64,000 nt of DNA from Tubiluchus corallicola (lineage: Eukaryota; Priapulida; Priapulimorpha; Priapulimorphida; Tubiluchidae), in assembly GCA_030141605.1 (NCBI GenBank), contig JAQGDQ010000017.1, positions 1-64,000 of the forward strand. The letters run 5' to 3'. Made by a program: the position numbers and the translations under genes. Under the pieces are notes generated by a model. That model was given only the letters and a program-made list of their open reading frames with translations. It was not told the DNA's origin and ran no database searches. Below are positions 49,101 to 59,600 of this stretch, piece by piece (the stretch's first letter is position 1; each line of letters starts with the position of its first letter).

Positions 49101-52100
49101 CGATTGTATGGTGTAAGTAATTATTATTTTCTCCAACTAATTTGTAATTGAAAAAAATTGTAATAACTACAAATTTGAATTGAGTGGCAAAACTCAGGGA
49201 TAGTTTACATGTATTTTTCGTCTACTTTCATTTGTATACTAGTCCCATTGCGAAGCATTGGATTACATGCTTACTGAGTTTTTTATCCCGGTTTGCATCA
49301 GCTTCGAGGTATGAAATACAGTGCTATTATAACTAAGCAAAAATTTCAGCTTCCTAGCTGCTGTACTAGCCAAGCTACAACCCTTTTTAAAAAAGTAGCT
49401 GCTCTAAAAGCCGAGGTATGGTCACAAACACATGCACATTTTGCTTGAATGTATTTGTAAAATGTACAAACTTTACTATACTTCAGATGATGCCCCTTCC
49501 ATTAGCTGCTTCATGACATTCAACAATTTTTCTACAATTATGCTCTATTGTGATGTCGCAATATTAAAAAGCCGTCCCACACTACCCACTTTTTCCCTCA
49601 CTGCCTACAACATGCCACTCACCACACGACACCATCCACACAATGCCACAAAAACATCAACAACAAAAACATTTTGCACAATGATAAATGCTAATAAATT
49701 CATCTACAGGTGATCAGTAATGTACAAACTTTTACATAATCTTTGCTTTCTGTTCCTGCAATGATGCATGAACATTCTACATAGCCCTCACTTTCTGCTT
49801 CCGAAACATGTTTACAGTTGTCGAGAAATTCAAATTTTTGTCAAGACTTAATATTGAACTATATCTACATTGCTTGCCACGCAGGAACTAAATGGCAGAG
49901 TTTTGTATTACATGAACTACGAGAATAAGAACAAATAGAAGACCTGCTTCACGGTGAAAAAGTCCTGTTTATAGAAGTTACATCGCAAGTAAATGACACA
50001 AAGGTCACACTATTTATGAATGTACAGTTTGGACTGTTAAAAGATTATTACCATGCTCTAAGCAAGCAATGGGACGTCTAGTTGCAGTCACAATACATAA
50101 GTTGGCATAGTCCAACTTGCCTGCCTTTCTTGTCCACACTTCATAACCAGAAACTTCGAGAAATTCCATAATATGGGAGTTTTTAAAATCCCTAAAATGG
50201 TAGGCGTTTCAAGTTGGGATTCTGGATCAGTAGATATCTTTGCAGTGAATCTGCTGTTGTACCTGTCAGCTCATATAGATATCTCAGTTGATTGTCACTT
50301 ACTTTATACCTTCCCATTTTTTAAAACACAATGTAATCGCACCATGAAGGATGCGATCACAAGAGTATAGTTGAATAATTATTGAAGAGTGAAAATGTCA
50401 AAATGGTTTTCCAGCAGATAAAATGATGTAATAAAACAGCAAATGAAGTTTGATAAAGGTCAGAGTGACAGGTGAAAAAGGTCTACCATCAGAGGTAGAG
50501 TGACAGGTAAAAAAAGCTCTGCCACCAGAGGTTCAATTTTTTTGCCAGGCCGACAAAGCTAGTCAGATGACAGAGAGTCTCATTCCTATTATACAGTTTA
50601 GGAACCAATCCTGCTAAATATTAAAGTCCTCTTAAACTCTTACCTCACTTCCTGGACATTTTTTTAAAGACGAACTGTTGCTAAAACTTTTTTGCACATT
50701 TTTGCTATACATTTATTCAGCTACTATATTAATTATCTAGTTAAAATTAAATTAAAATAAATATCTAGTGCTCAATCTATTATTTACCCACATCTTCCGG
50801 AGTCATCAGGCTTATTCCTTTTATTACATGTTTAGGGGTGGTTGCAAAGTGACCGTGTATGGTATTTCACAACGCTGTTTCAATACAGTTGTATTAAATT
50901 GTGCACTGTATATTGTGTTATGTTATAAATATGTGGCATGAGATGAAACAAATAAACTCAAATCAATCAATTGCACTGTATGGGACGGCTTTTACACTCA
51001 CTCATACATTGATATAAGTCACTAAGTAGTAAGCACACACCATCATAGCCCACACAATACGCATTTTTGTTTAGCCATATCTACACCTGAAACTGGAAAC
51101 TGTTCTATCAAGTTTAATTGCAAAACTTCCTGGATTTTGTTCAATCTAGTGTACTGCAGTTACCATTTAATATTTTTTTCTGGGGTGGGGTTGGGGGTGA
51201 AATCTACATTCCTGCAATAATATGCTTGCATTGTGCAACAACTCTCCAGTTTCAATGTTTCTCTTCCAGTGGAATGAAATGTTATCAGGACTGCATTATA
51301 CGTCTTACACTGACATATTACAGATTAATTTTGAAACATTGTATTGTTAAACTGAACATGATATAAAGTGACTGAATAATTTTTGTACTTATGAATTTTT
51401 CAGCCAGAAGTTAAGAATTTACCAGAACCGATCACAACGCAGCATGTTATGCTACACAAGCAAGCCACTACCTTGCACTTCACAGCCTTTCAGTTGAACA
51501 CATTGGATTTCGATAATCCTGAAGGAATTAAAAACTTGATCTGGTAGGTGCATCGATGTTATTCTACTGTTTAAACTACAAAACAATGTGTGCATCAAAT
51601 GTTTGTGAGAAAAGCCCAGATGTGCAAGCATTTACAGGCTCATAAATTGTAGCAGTATTTAAGTCATTAGTGACTCCTTGCAACAGCAGGTAGGCTTTGT
51701 TTGATCATTGGTATTCCGTTTATAAAATTATAAATACTAAATATTATAGTCTGAATAATACTAGTAGTCTGTAACATGTGTTTTTGTTCTTTTTCAGCAG
51801 CTACAACTTTTATACACATAAATGTAATAAGTAGTAGTATTAGTTGTCACTTAACTTTTCCTTTTTTACTCTAGTGTCAACTGGCAATGTGTTTATACTG
51901 TAAAATTAGTAATACCTGCTATTTGCTACTTTGACAATTTGGCTTAAGTGCAATCACCTGCACAACAGTGCGACAGCAGGTGCTGGTTCTTGTGTCGTAA
52001 TGCACGTAGGCGTGCATCACACAAATACATTACTTTGCAAACAAGGCTTTGAAGCTGAATTTGCAAAAGTTTGGCTTGCACTTTTTTGGCTTGCTTTACA

Positions 52101-52394
52101 CTTCATACTGTGACTGAAATGATAGCCTACTTCGAGAGTTGATATTTAAAGCGAATTGTATGCACTGTATGGCTAAATTTTTTGCCTTGCATTCTTAATA
52201 CTGAATTAAGTGAAAGTTACTGTGTAATCAATGTTGGAATATGCCCAAAAGGAGAGATATTAATTTTATACATTGAAATTATTTTCAGGTACGACCATAG
52301 TAACCCACTCTTCTCAGAAGTGACAGAAGGCAAAGTTGTAGATTATAACCCGGAGACATTTCAAAAGTTTCTAGCTTTTTACATGAATAAGTAA
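37151..52394 (+). CDS. MRPL37: Mitochondrial large-subunit ribosomal protein mL37
   Basis: Nuclear-encoded component of the mitochondrial ribosome large subunit. Eight exons: 37151-37246, 44725-44908, 46058-46307, 47373-47491, 48082-48267, 48967-49112, 51404-51543 and 52289-52394. All junctions keep frame and give 408 aa, close to the human length of 423. The N-terminus MKVTVPLCKQHIQRAFKRLW is basic and amphipathic, fitting a mitochondrial presequence. Family blocks include ARYHLPERIQALVGKEQIPN, HLLQIHGTANTLITSKKPL, IDFHKENIYDLKESWG, YPYPHTMYI, FQLNTLDFDNPEGIKNL and the C-terminal YNPETFQKFLAFYM. Intron 1 is about 7.5 kb and contains the antisense ankyrin-Mab21 gene and a LINE. Convergent with HINFP. 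Confidence 0.93.
38160..38962 (-). mobile_element. LINE fragment with 164-codon intact reverse-transcriptase C-terminus
   Basis: On the minus strand 38962-38468 is an uninterrupted frame containing LQYLTYCNILWEHTYPSSL, LNSQQHKFIRLIANLNKREH, NAxVYTYKTKHKVLPPFF-like blocks, and RTDAARHFVTNTGPRLWNNI near the end. This is the conserved tail of CR1/L2/Jockey-like ORF2 proteins. The 3' UTR runs to about 38160 and ends in an AAT trinucleotide tail. The 5' side breaks into a tandem duplication (38930-39000). It sits inside intron 1 of mL37 and is the best-preserved LINE in the window. Confidence 0.8.
38930..39000. repeat. Tandem duplication at the 5' break of a LINE
   Basis: A unit of about 35 bp containing ACCAGATGGTTATCCCGGGA is repeated as ACCAGACGGTTATCCCAAGA. 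It marks the 5' truncation point of the adjacent LINE. Confidence 0.6.
39604..39643. repeat. Exact 20-bp tandem duplication
   Basis: GGGAATGCTGTGGTTTAATT occurs twice with no spacer and no mismatch, indicating a recent slippage or repair event within mL37 intron 1. Confidence 0.9.
40890..43025 (-). CDS. Ankyrin-repeat / Mab-21 (cGAS-like) nucleotidyltransferase protein
   Basis: Single-exon, 711-aa protein nested antisense in intron 1 of mL37. Residues about 52-190 hold ankyrin repeats, with the classic cores TTLQRAAMHGHTKVCKILLD, TPLHFAAGKGHTDTVNLLLC and TPLHWAAQYGRSNTVLYLLL. From about 260 a Mab-21 domain follows: MIGSSSCNLKCGFPDEFDFF gives the nucleotidyltransferase GS...E-x-D motif (G303-S304, E316, D318), and PVSIDISPAIEI supplies the third acidic residue (D425). 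The C-terminal helical part has LLWCISCAAAETQLI (about 466-480), matching the W-x-x-S-x-x-x-E element of the family. All three metal ligands are present, so catalysis is plausible. The family includes cGAS and cGAS-like receptors, which make cyclic dinucleotides, but also inactive Mab-21 proteins; ligand and product are unknown. The reading frame is intact. Confidence 0.88.
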   Translation of the reverse strand: MLLQLVLEDHDRHREGAKHLICRIPSEPNTETLQLHRAEEHENGYSTELNNLFKAVDECDELQVSAFVAMGIDLNAPKFGITTLQRAAMHGHTKVCKILLDGGAEVNKSCMNNITPLHFAAGKGHTDTVNLLLCHGADINAQDSHLGRTPLHWAAQYGRSNTVLYLLLKSCDTSVKNKNGQTAYSMCLDMGNSKADTTPYRKSLGSFLSYQYFRDLQCQHLSDWESQYLPVTDESLTNIRQLVKDNTKHNLFEKLLHMPGMGKLQHSSDIEKIHSKVHNLAARICEKVKEIDESLACECIMIGSSSCNLKCGFPDEFDFFFVLTVFSANCESYEIQENGTVKVKLQENVLTSWSDFATNERYLKVTVKEAFTEILCQAAASVLREEVPGIIPNTNSAIVQWNKICTCFKLKIETEEYGMLPVSIDISPAIEICTKPPNATSLYPTGFDYFHLVPKPSSSHRKDTNLLWCISCAAAETQLIKSLSKERKMVAILAKILLDYRLYSQNVPPAQLITSIKAKMRDEVFSTDALLRAEGISVTDLYIKLKYMADMLIDSYVSKVAFLNEIEQYKYDADWTADKFQERLISMFEYIVSCCSNGCLPSPMLEDVNIIQHAKHSDLQMLPTLYAKYLCAYGILNHLKTGNIPTNNGILEPESNTIWSAMQPKLYAKHNNDASKVEEIHRKFLKVWDAVEKLDRDMQCAYFIENLQSLG
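43026..44724. other. Promoter-side flank of the ankyrin-Mab21 gene, rest of mL37 intron 1
   Basis: No further exon is evident. The first few hundred bases must contain the promoter of the minus-strand ankyrin-Mab21 gene. A GC-richer patch occurs near 43,250-43,380 and another near 44,090-44,330 (with a short TG run). I found no convincing IRF or NF-kB site. Confidence 0.4.
47690..47760. repeat. Polypyrimidine (TTCTC)n microsatellite in mL37 intron 4
   Basis: About 70 bp of TTCTC/TCTCT repeats within a longer C/T-only stretch (47650-47830). The long open frames through it are composition artefacts. It lies upstream of exon 5 and could compete for polypyrimidine-tract-binding factors. Confidence 0.85.
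50455..50532. repeat. Imperfect tandem duplication of about 38 bp in mL37 intron 6
   Basis: Two copies share GAGTGACAGGT-AAAAAG-TCT-CCA-CAGAGG with several substitutions between them. No coding significance. Confidence 0.7.
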
Positions 52395-52480
52395 ACATTC
52401 TGTATATAAATACTTGTGTCTGTAGATAGATAGTTTATTAGACACAGCCGCTTCTTACAAATGAGTGTTAATTTATAGAG

Positions 52481-52486
52481 AATAAA
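52481..52486 (+). terminator. mL37 polyadenylation signal
   Basis: AATAAA lies 87 nt after the mL37 stop codon and is the first canonical signal downstream, so it very likely ends the transcript. Confidence 0.7.
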
Positions 52487-52794
52487 TTTATACAACATTT
52501 GAAAATTTAATTTTGTGTTTCGTTATTAATACACAACAATTGATACACCAATGACAATAATATTGATGTTATTGTTATTGAACAGACAGAAAAAATATTG
52601 ATTATATATGCAATCCCATTAGACAAAAATTCAATGAAAATTGTCAGGAGAGCCAAGCCAATAAGTACTGTCATTTAGCTTGAATACTACTACTACAGCA
52701 TTAATTATTATAAGCTTAATGTCACGATTATTATTAATGCTAGTACAAAACTACAATAATTAATTAAACTTAGATACCAAATTTGAAAGAAAGG

Positions 52795-52880
52795 AAATGC
52801 GAGAAAGGGGATACAGCCTGGATTTGAACCAGGGACCTTCCACCAAAACAGTCTGATAACCAAAAACAGTCTGACAAAAA
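52795..52880 (-). repeat. tRNA-derived fragment (T-arm with B box), probable SINE
   Basis: On the minus strand CCTGGTTCAAATCCAGG (52817-52833) forms a perfect 5-bp T stem with a seven-base TTCAAAT loop and includes a consensus RNA polymerase III B box. Upstream the variable region (GGAAGGTC) and part of an anticodon-like arm can be read, but no D arm or pairing 5' acceptor strand is present, so it is not a functional tRNA. CAGTCTGA is duplicated beside it. Confidence 0.5.
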
Positions 52881-52886
52881 TTTTTT

Positions 52887-53690
52887 CCTGGACATAGAAA
52901 TTTTAGATAACTTTACAAAGGCATTACATAAGTTTATGCAACAATAATTCCTTAACAACACTAAAGTTTGCAAATAGTCAAAATAATTGCAATGCTCTAA
53001 TTGAAAAAATGCTTATTACCACAATAACTTTAGCAAATTTTGTTGCCATAATCATTAAAAGTCATTAATTTCACTTTCAAATGCAGTAACATGCAAAAGC
53101 TATATTTGTGTGGAAAAAACAGCAGAACAACAGAAACTGTTTTTGCTCTGTGTATTGAAAACTAACAAACAGGTAAACACTGAACTCTTTGTGCTCCAGT
53201 TTGGTATAAGAGCATCACTTTATTTTTACTCGCATATTTCAGACAGGGCCTGAATTTATGAACAATTTCCACGAGTAGTTAGTGTGATTCTTGCTCTTAC
53301 AATTTCTTGCAGAAAAATTAGAATTATTAGAATTAATTGCAATTATATTGATTCGTCATCTAACACTTCAAATCGGTAATAAAGAAAAAGCAACTCTAAT
53401 ACAATGTGGTTAAGAAGTTGAATTTCCAAACTGCTAGCAGAAATTTGACGCAAATGCATCGCAATATACACTGCAAGTTTTTCTGTCATCATTTGCGGTG
53501 GCTTTGAAAAAAAATCACTTTTTGTTAATTAGGTGGTAACTTCATCTACCACTGAATTGACTTTAAAACTGCACAGCAAATGCACAACATCACGACAAGC
53601 AATCGTCTTCATCTGTAGAATGTGTACGATAATCAAACTGCACATGTTGGCTGCAAGTGATGTTATACGTGTGCAAAATTTTAAATCAAA
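52887..53690. other. Intergenic tail-to-tail region between mL37 and HINFP
   Basis: AT-rich, with no coding exon. It should contain the HINFP 3' UTR; the first minus-strand AATAAA I see is at about 53219-53224, some 470 nt past the stop codon. Confidence 0.45.
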
Positions 53691-56600
53691 TCACAGCTGA
53701 ACGTGGGGCATGTTCACCAATGTATATGCAGCTTCCGTTTCAGAATCTATACAAGCTTGGCGGGTCTCATTACTAGCGAGTGTCACTGCGTTAGACAAGG
53801 TTGTATACTGTGGTAGTCGATGGTGAATACTGATGCTCGCCAGTGAGGGCAATGCTGACTGCAGACTAACAATAGGCATTAAGTTGGACATTATCACGGT
53901 TGACGTGCCCACATCCTCTGTGTGAAGAGATTCGAGAGTGCCTCCCAGAGGAGTAACCGTTGCAGCCTGTTGCATGTTGCACAGTGTAGAACTGCTGTCA
54001 AGCAACACGTCATTTCCTTGTGCCATTTCGTGAGGATGATCATATGGTGAAGCTTGCAAATTATCAGCAGAAACAGTCACCATGGAAATGCTTTGAGCTG
54101 TAGAGTCTGTATTAGCCTGAAAGAAAATTACATTTATTATTCAATTTACAAGATTTAATTGCTTTTCGTGATTTATTTTGCTATTATAAAATGTGGAAAA
54201 CCAAATGACAAATGAGATGCAACTAGATTTTTAATTAATAAAACTACATTATGAACTGAAGCAGATATGTTAGAACTGTTTTAGGATAATGCATTTTGTA
54301 TTGGTCGTGAACATTTTATTTCTGCTTCTGTACTTTTGAAATTGTTATTTTCATTATTCTAACTTGATCTTTAATACAACATAACCAAAAAGTGACCTTT
54401 TTAAGAATTTTAAGGTTTATGTGTCTTTTATGCAAGTAACATAGCAACAAGATGTGATTACAGTAAATACATCAAATTTTAGTATGCATAGCATTCATAT
54501 TTCTAGAATTACGTAAGACTTACTGGAGACATGTCTGCTTGTACTATACTTGTAGCATTGGTTTCTGCTGTCTCATTAAGCGAGGCTGGCTCAGCATCTG
54601 TGTTAATTAACATTTGCTGTAATTCGACACTCTCATAACGAACTGTTTGCAATCGTAGATACCCGTCACTCTGTAGGTGATACCTGCGAGAACACAAATA
54701 AAAATGTGGTAATTAGTCATCACTCTGTAAGGGTTGTCTACAACAACTAAAAACATATATTTGTTCATCGCTGTTTAAATGACTTGCACGATTCCCACAA
54801 AAACATCCATCAACTCTCTGGGTAAAATTTATGGTGCGTAAAAATAAAAATCTATTATAATTATAATAATAATAATAACAAAAAAATAATAATTTATCAA
54901 CCAGCACGTGACAATAACAATACAATCACTTAAATTGCAAGAAATATCATTGATAAATATGGGCAAAATGTGTTAAATGCCCACCACAATTTAATGCAAT
55001 TCCCATAAAAACAAAAAAATGCACAGGAAATACAAGTCACTTTCTAGGCGACATATGTGGTACAAAAATGTGCTTACTCAGTCAGTGATATCTAAGATGC
55101 ACATAAATAAAAATGTGCAAATTACTCGTAGGTAATATCTATAACGGATGCAAATAAAAATGTGTTAAGTGTCCCTGATTATTTACATATCTATATTTTT
55201 TTTAAATTTTGGGGTTACGGCCAGAAATGCAGCACTCAGTGAAAGAGTCCAATTAATGGGGATGGTTGCTGAGAGACTGGTACCTAGCTCATTATCAGGG
55301 ATAATGTTCTGCAATAAGTCTTAAAACAAAAGTGTAATTGGATGCATGTACATCCTTCTTTAGTTACAATACCTACAAACAGTGATTTGACAAATGCATC
55401 CAATAAATCCATTTTCTAAAATCCACCACCCAATAGACAATACCCTATCACAATCATACACGAAAATGAGCTAACATCCATCTCTTTTCGCGTTATTACG
55501 CAAGAACACACCAACAATTCACATGACAGAATCTGAGTGCAGAATCATTATACCTTGCGACAGTGCATGCAAAAATATTAAGTGTAGTGTTTTGACTGGT
55601 GTACAATGTGCAGTGTCCACCATTTTAAAATCAAAGAATTATTTTTAAATTTTTAACGATTTTACCAGTTATGGATTCTAGATTAAATGGAGAACAACGC
55701 AACTAGTACCGAAATCTAGAGTGTCCAGGCGGCCAATGATAATTGTGCTTTTTCTTCAAATGCTCTGTCAGGATTTGTCCTCTAGTAAAAACTTTGCTGC
55801 ACATATGGCAGGCATACTTGGCTGCATTTTCTCTCTATAAAAGGAGAAGTAAAGATCTTTTCTGAAGTTAAAGCACCATTCAAAACATGTCAGTAAACTG
55901 TGTAGTATACTTGTGCATGACACGAGTGGTTTTGTGAAGTTTTGCCGCATTTCTACAAATATGGTCAAACCTTTTTATACTGCCTACTTTGGGACTGCAA
56001 AAATTTAGTGCGTATGACATTATAATGAGGTGAATTAATGTGCAAACACAGACATTTTGTTTTACTAACAATTTGGGAGTTATTCGAGGTTGGCATCATA
56101 AAGGGGGGCGTTATAACAAGGTGTGACTGCATTTGTCCACAAGAAGGTCTGTACAAAGGAAACAACGTTGACAGTTTCTTATTACACAAGTTTAGACACT
56201 CTTACAAACAAACAATTTACTGATCTGGCAATAATATAGAGAAACCACTAAGTGAATAGGAAAAAATACATTTACTGTCCATGTGATTCCACAAAGAGTA
56301 AATGGCTTGAGGTTTGAGGAGGTTTTTCAAATCAAAATGTGCATGCCAAACAAAGCATTAAAACACTTTCTGACAGATCCGAGAGGTCCACCCTATTCTT
56401 GTTTTAATGCAACAGCAAACAAAAGAAGCAAACCTGGTGCACTTTACGAAAATGAGAAGTGAGAGTCTGTGCGTTTCTGCAGCTAAATTTACAACCCGGT
56501 TCTTCACATTGGTATGGGTTCTCTTCTGAGTGAGTTGTTAGATGCCTTCCTAAGTCATACTGCGACTTAAACCTAAACAATAAAGACAAAACCATGACTT

Positions 56601-59600
56601 ATACATGTCAAACTAAATTAGTAATTTTGGCTTTGACTAGAAGATAATGTAGAATCAATTGAAATTTTATTGCAACTTTCAGACAATCTGGCTGGCGAGT
56701 ATTCCAAACTTGAAGAAATAATTTAAACTCATCAAACTAAATGATGATAGCAGGGAACCATGGACCTTTAATGATATCTAACTTTTTGCTCACTGTTGGA
56801 CGAACTAACTAACCATTATTGATTCAAGCCCTGATCCCTGATGCTTTCCTGGCATGAGAACCTCACATTAAAGGAGTGTAACTTATTTCACAGGAAAAGT
56901 GAACAAAAAAGGCCAATTTTTGCAATTTCATGTGGTATTCAGGTTGCATTCTACATTCATAGGACTAGTTCATAGGGTTGTGAGATGCCATAACTGAAAG
57001 ATTGCTAAACATGTTGCTGAAATGACAGTTATGAATGGTGAACGAAAAGAAGCACGATCACAAATTATACATCCCTTGCCGTATTTTTAATTCAAAATTG
57101 TAAAATTGGCTGAGATAGGCATTAAACTACTCTTACTTCAATTATGTTACCTAACTAATCTTCTAATACATGACAAACTCCACAAACCATAAAAAAATTA
57201 TGTAAAATTTTTACCTAACTTCACAATAGTTACAACTGAAAGGTTTCTCCTCACAGTGTCTATATCTGACGTGCTTCCTTACAGTAGCCGGTGCGGGGAA
57301 CGTCATATCACAATATGGACACTTATAATAATTCACTGAAAGAGAAAAAATAACAGAATTTCAAATGATTTTCCTTTCCATCCAATCAAGTATATCCTTT
57401 CAAGTACATTCAATATTTGATTTTCAAAAAAGCAGGCATTTCACAATAACCATCATGCAGTGACCAGTTGAAATCTTTAATATTCCTGACTTATACTATT
57501 TTGAAACTAGCAAATAGATGATCAAACTAAGCATTGTTGTTTAGATTAATGGTCACAGAAACAGATTAGCAAAGACTTCTTTATTTTGCTAAACAAAACA
57601 ACCGATCCCCTTCAAAGACGACAATTACTAATTTATTTTCATTTGCAGTAACATTTAATCAAATCAAGATAAATAAAGTTATTTAGTTAGACATTAATTT
57701 GTCTTTAATTGCTCTTCCAGTGTTATACCAAGGAATCTTTATTGCATCATTAAGTTTGCTGTTTATCATTCGAATATAATTTTGTACGGAAAGATTTCTG
57801 TGACATACTTTACAATTGCTATTTTCCCTTTTAAAATGTCAGAGTCCTCATTGAGAACACACATCAGATGAGACGTGAACAAGCAACAGGCACTAATTCC
57901 TTGAATATAAAACAGTTGAAATTTTGTAAACTTGCAGTCTGAAATTTGATTTAGTTTGCTGCCTTGGCCAAGTTAAAAAATATAAATCTACCATGTTGTC
58001 TCATGTGGTCCTTTAAAATCCTTTTAGATCCAAACAGCTTAGAGCAATGAGAACATTGGAAGGTCATAGCTGAAAACAAAATTTGGCAGATAAAATGAAA
58101 AGCAGAGATTAAGACACTGACATTTTCAAAATAAAAAAAGATAGTTACAATGCAATGGATGGAATTTACAGTCAGTGCGAACACGCGATTCAGAAAATCT
58201 CGACAAAATGCACTACCAAATCAGCAGGGGAATTTTCGTGAATCTCTACTCGTTCAATAAATGCGATTCTGCAAATTCTGCACTGCAATGTCATTTAAAA
58301 AAATCAGTTTAATATATACAAAAAAGCCTTTATCTTAAAAACCAAATAAATGTAGAATAAACTGCTTGCTGAAATCGTATATATTAATTTTGCTGGTATA
58401 TATATATATATATATAAGATTCGAGGCTACAGCTTCGATGGCGGCTCCATTTGCAGAGATCTATATACCACATGAAAGGTCTCAATCTGGTCTCATTGGG
58501 GGTTTGCTTTTCGAATCGGGACCACCGGGAAGAACAGGGGGCGGGCGAAAGACCTCCAAAAATGACCATTTTTCGGCCGTTTTTTGCAAAACTTATACCT
58601 CTTATTTCTAAAGAACGGGAAAGGGCCATTGGTGGTGCTGGCTGTGGATAGATAGCCCGTTCAGTGGTGGGTGTAGTAGGCATATTTAGAATTTGCGAGA
58701 GGGCCACAGCATCCCGTAACGGACGTGTTCCCGAACCCAACTCCAGATTTTTTCGAAATTTTGATCAAACAGCCAGCAGGAAAAACGTTCTAGCGGCGCC
58801 TGGTGGGACTCTCGAAAGGAGATATATATAGCTCCTTAGAAAGAGGAAGAAAAGGGCTACACGATGATGTGGGCTATATTTTAGTAAACATCCACCAAGA
58901 GGAGTGCCGACGAGTTAATCAGATGTTCTATTTTTGGCAATTTTCGCTTGGAAAACTGCTGAAGCAAAGTCATTGTTTTGATGTAATCCATTAAACTCTG
59001 TCTGTAACCTTATAACTTTAATTCAGTAAAAGCTGCAACTTTTTCGAAATTTTGTGATTTACACAGCTTTCTTATTATCAGATAACATCAGGTTAATACA
59101 TAACTACATTGCCATTTCTTAACTAACGTTGTGAAAAACTGTTTATTTATATACTTACAGCTAGGACTTTTAAAACGCTTAAGATGGTCAACCAATCTTG
59201 TGGTACTTGAGAAAAGAAGTCCACAGGAAGGACAAGCGGTAGGCTTTTCTTGAGTATGACCTCGCAAGTGATCCTTCAATTTGTGCTTACTCCTGAATGT
59301 TGAATCGCACTCTAAAAAGCAAGAACACGACAAGATTAGACAAAACACTTTATTAAAAGGCACATTCAGATAATTGGCACTTTCCAATAATAACAAGGTT
59401 TAAGTAATCAATAGGTTATGAAACTAAACCTCTCTTATGATATTATTTATCAATTTATTGGAAAGAAATTCTAATGAATTGCCATTGGATGCCGATCAGA
59501 ACACACGATCAACAATGTCAATGCAACGTACATATACTATTGGCAATCCAGGTTGAAAGTACTGCGTTGTTCTGTAAGTTTAATGAATAACCACAATGGG

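Noticed and set aside
52795-52880. Functional tRNA gene
   Set aside because: Only the T arm and part of the variable region are present. There is no D arm and no 5' acceptor strand to pair with the 3' end.
58384-58740. 118-codon minus-strand open frame in HINFP intron 4
   Set aside because: It lies in a GC-rich repeat block, has no recognisable domain and includes a microsatellite-encoded tail.
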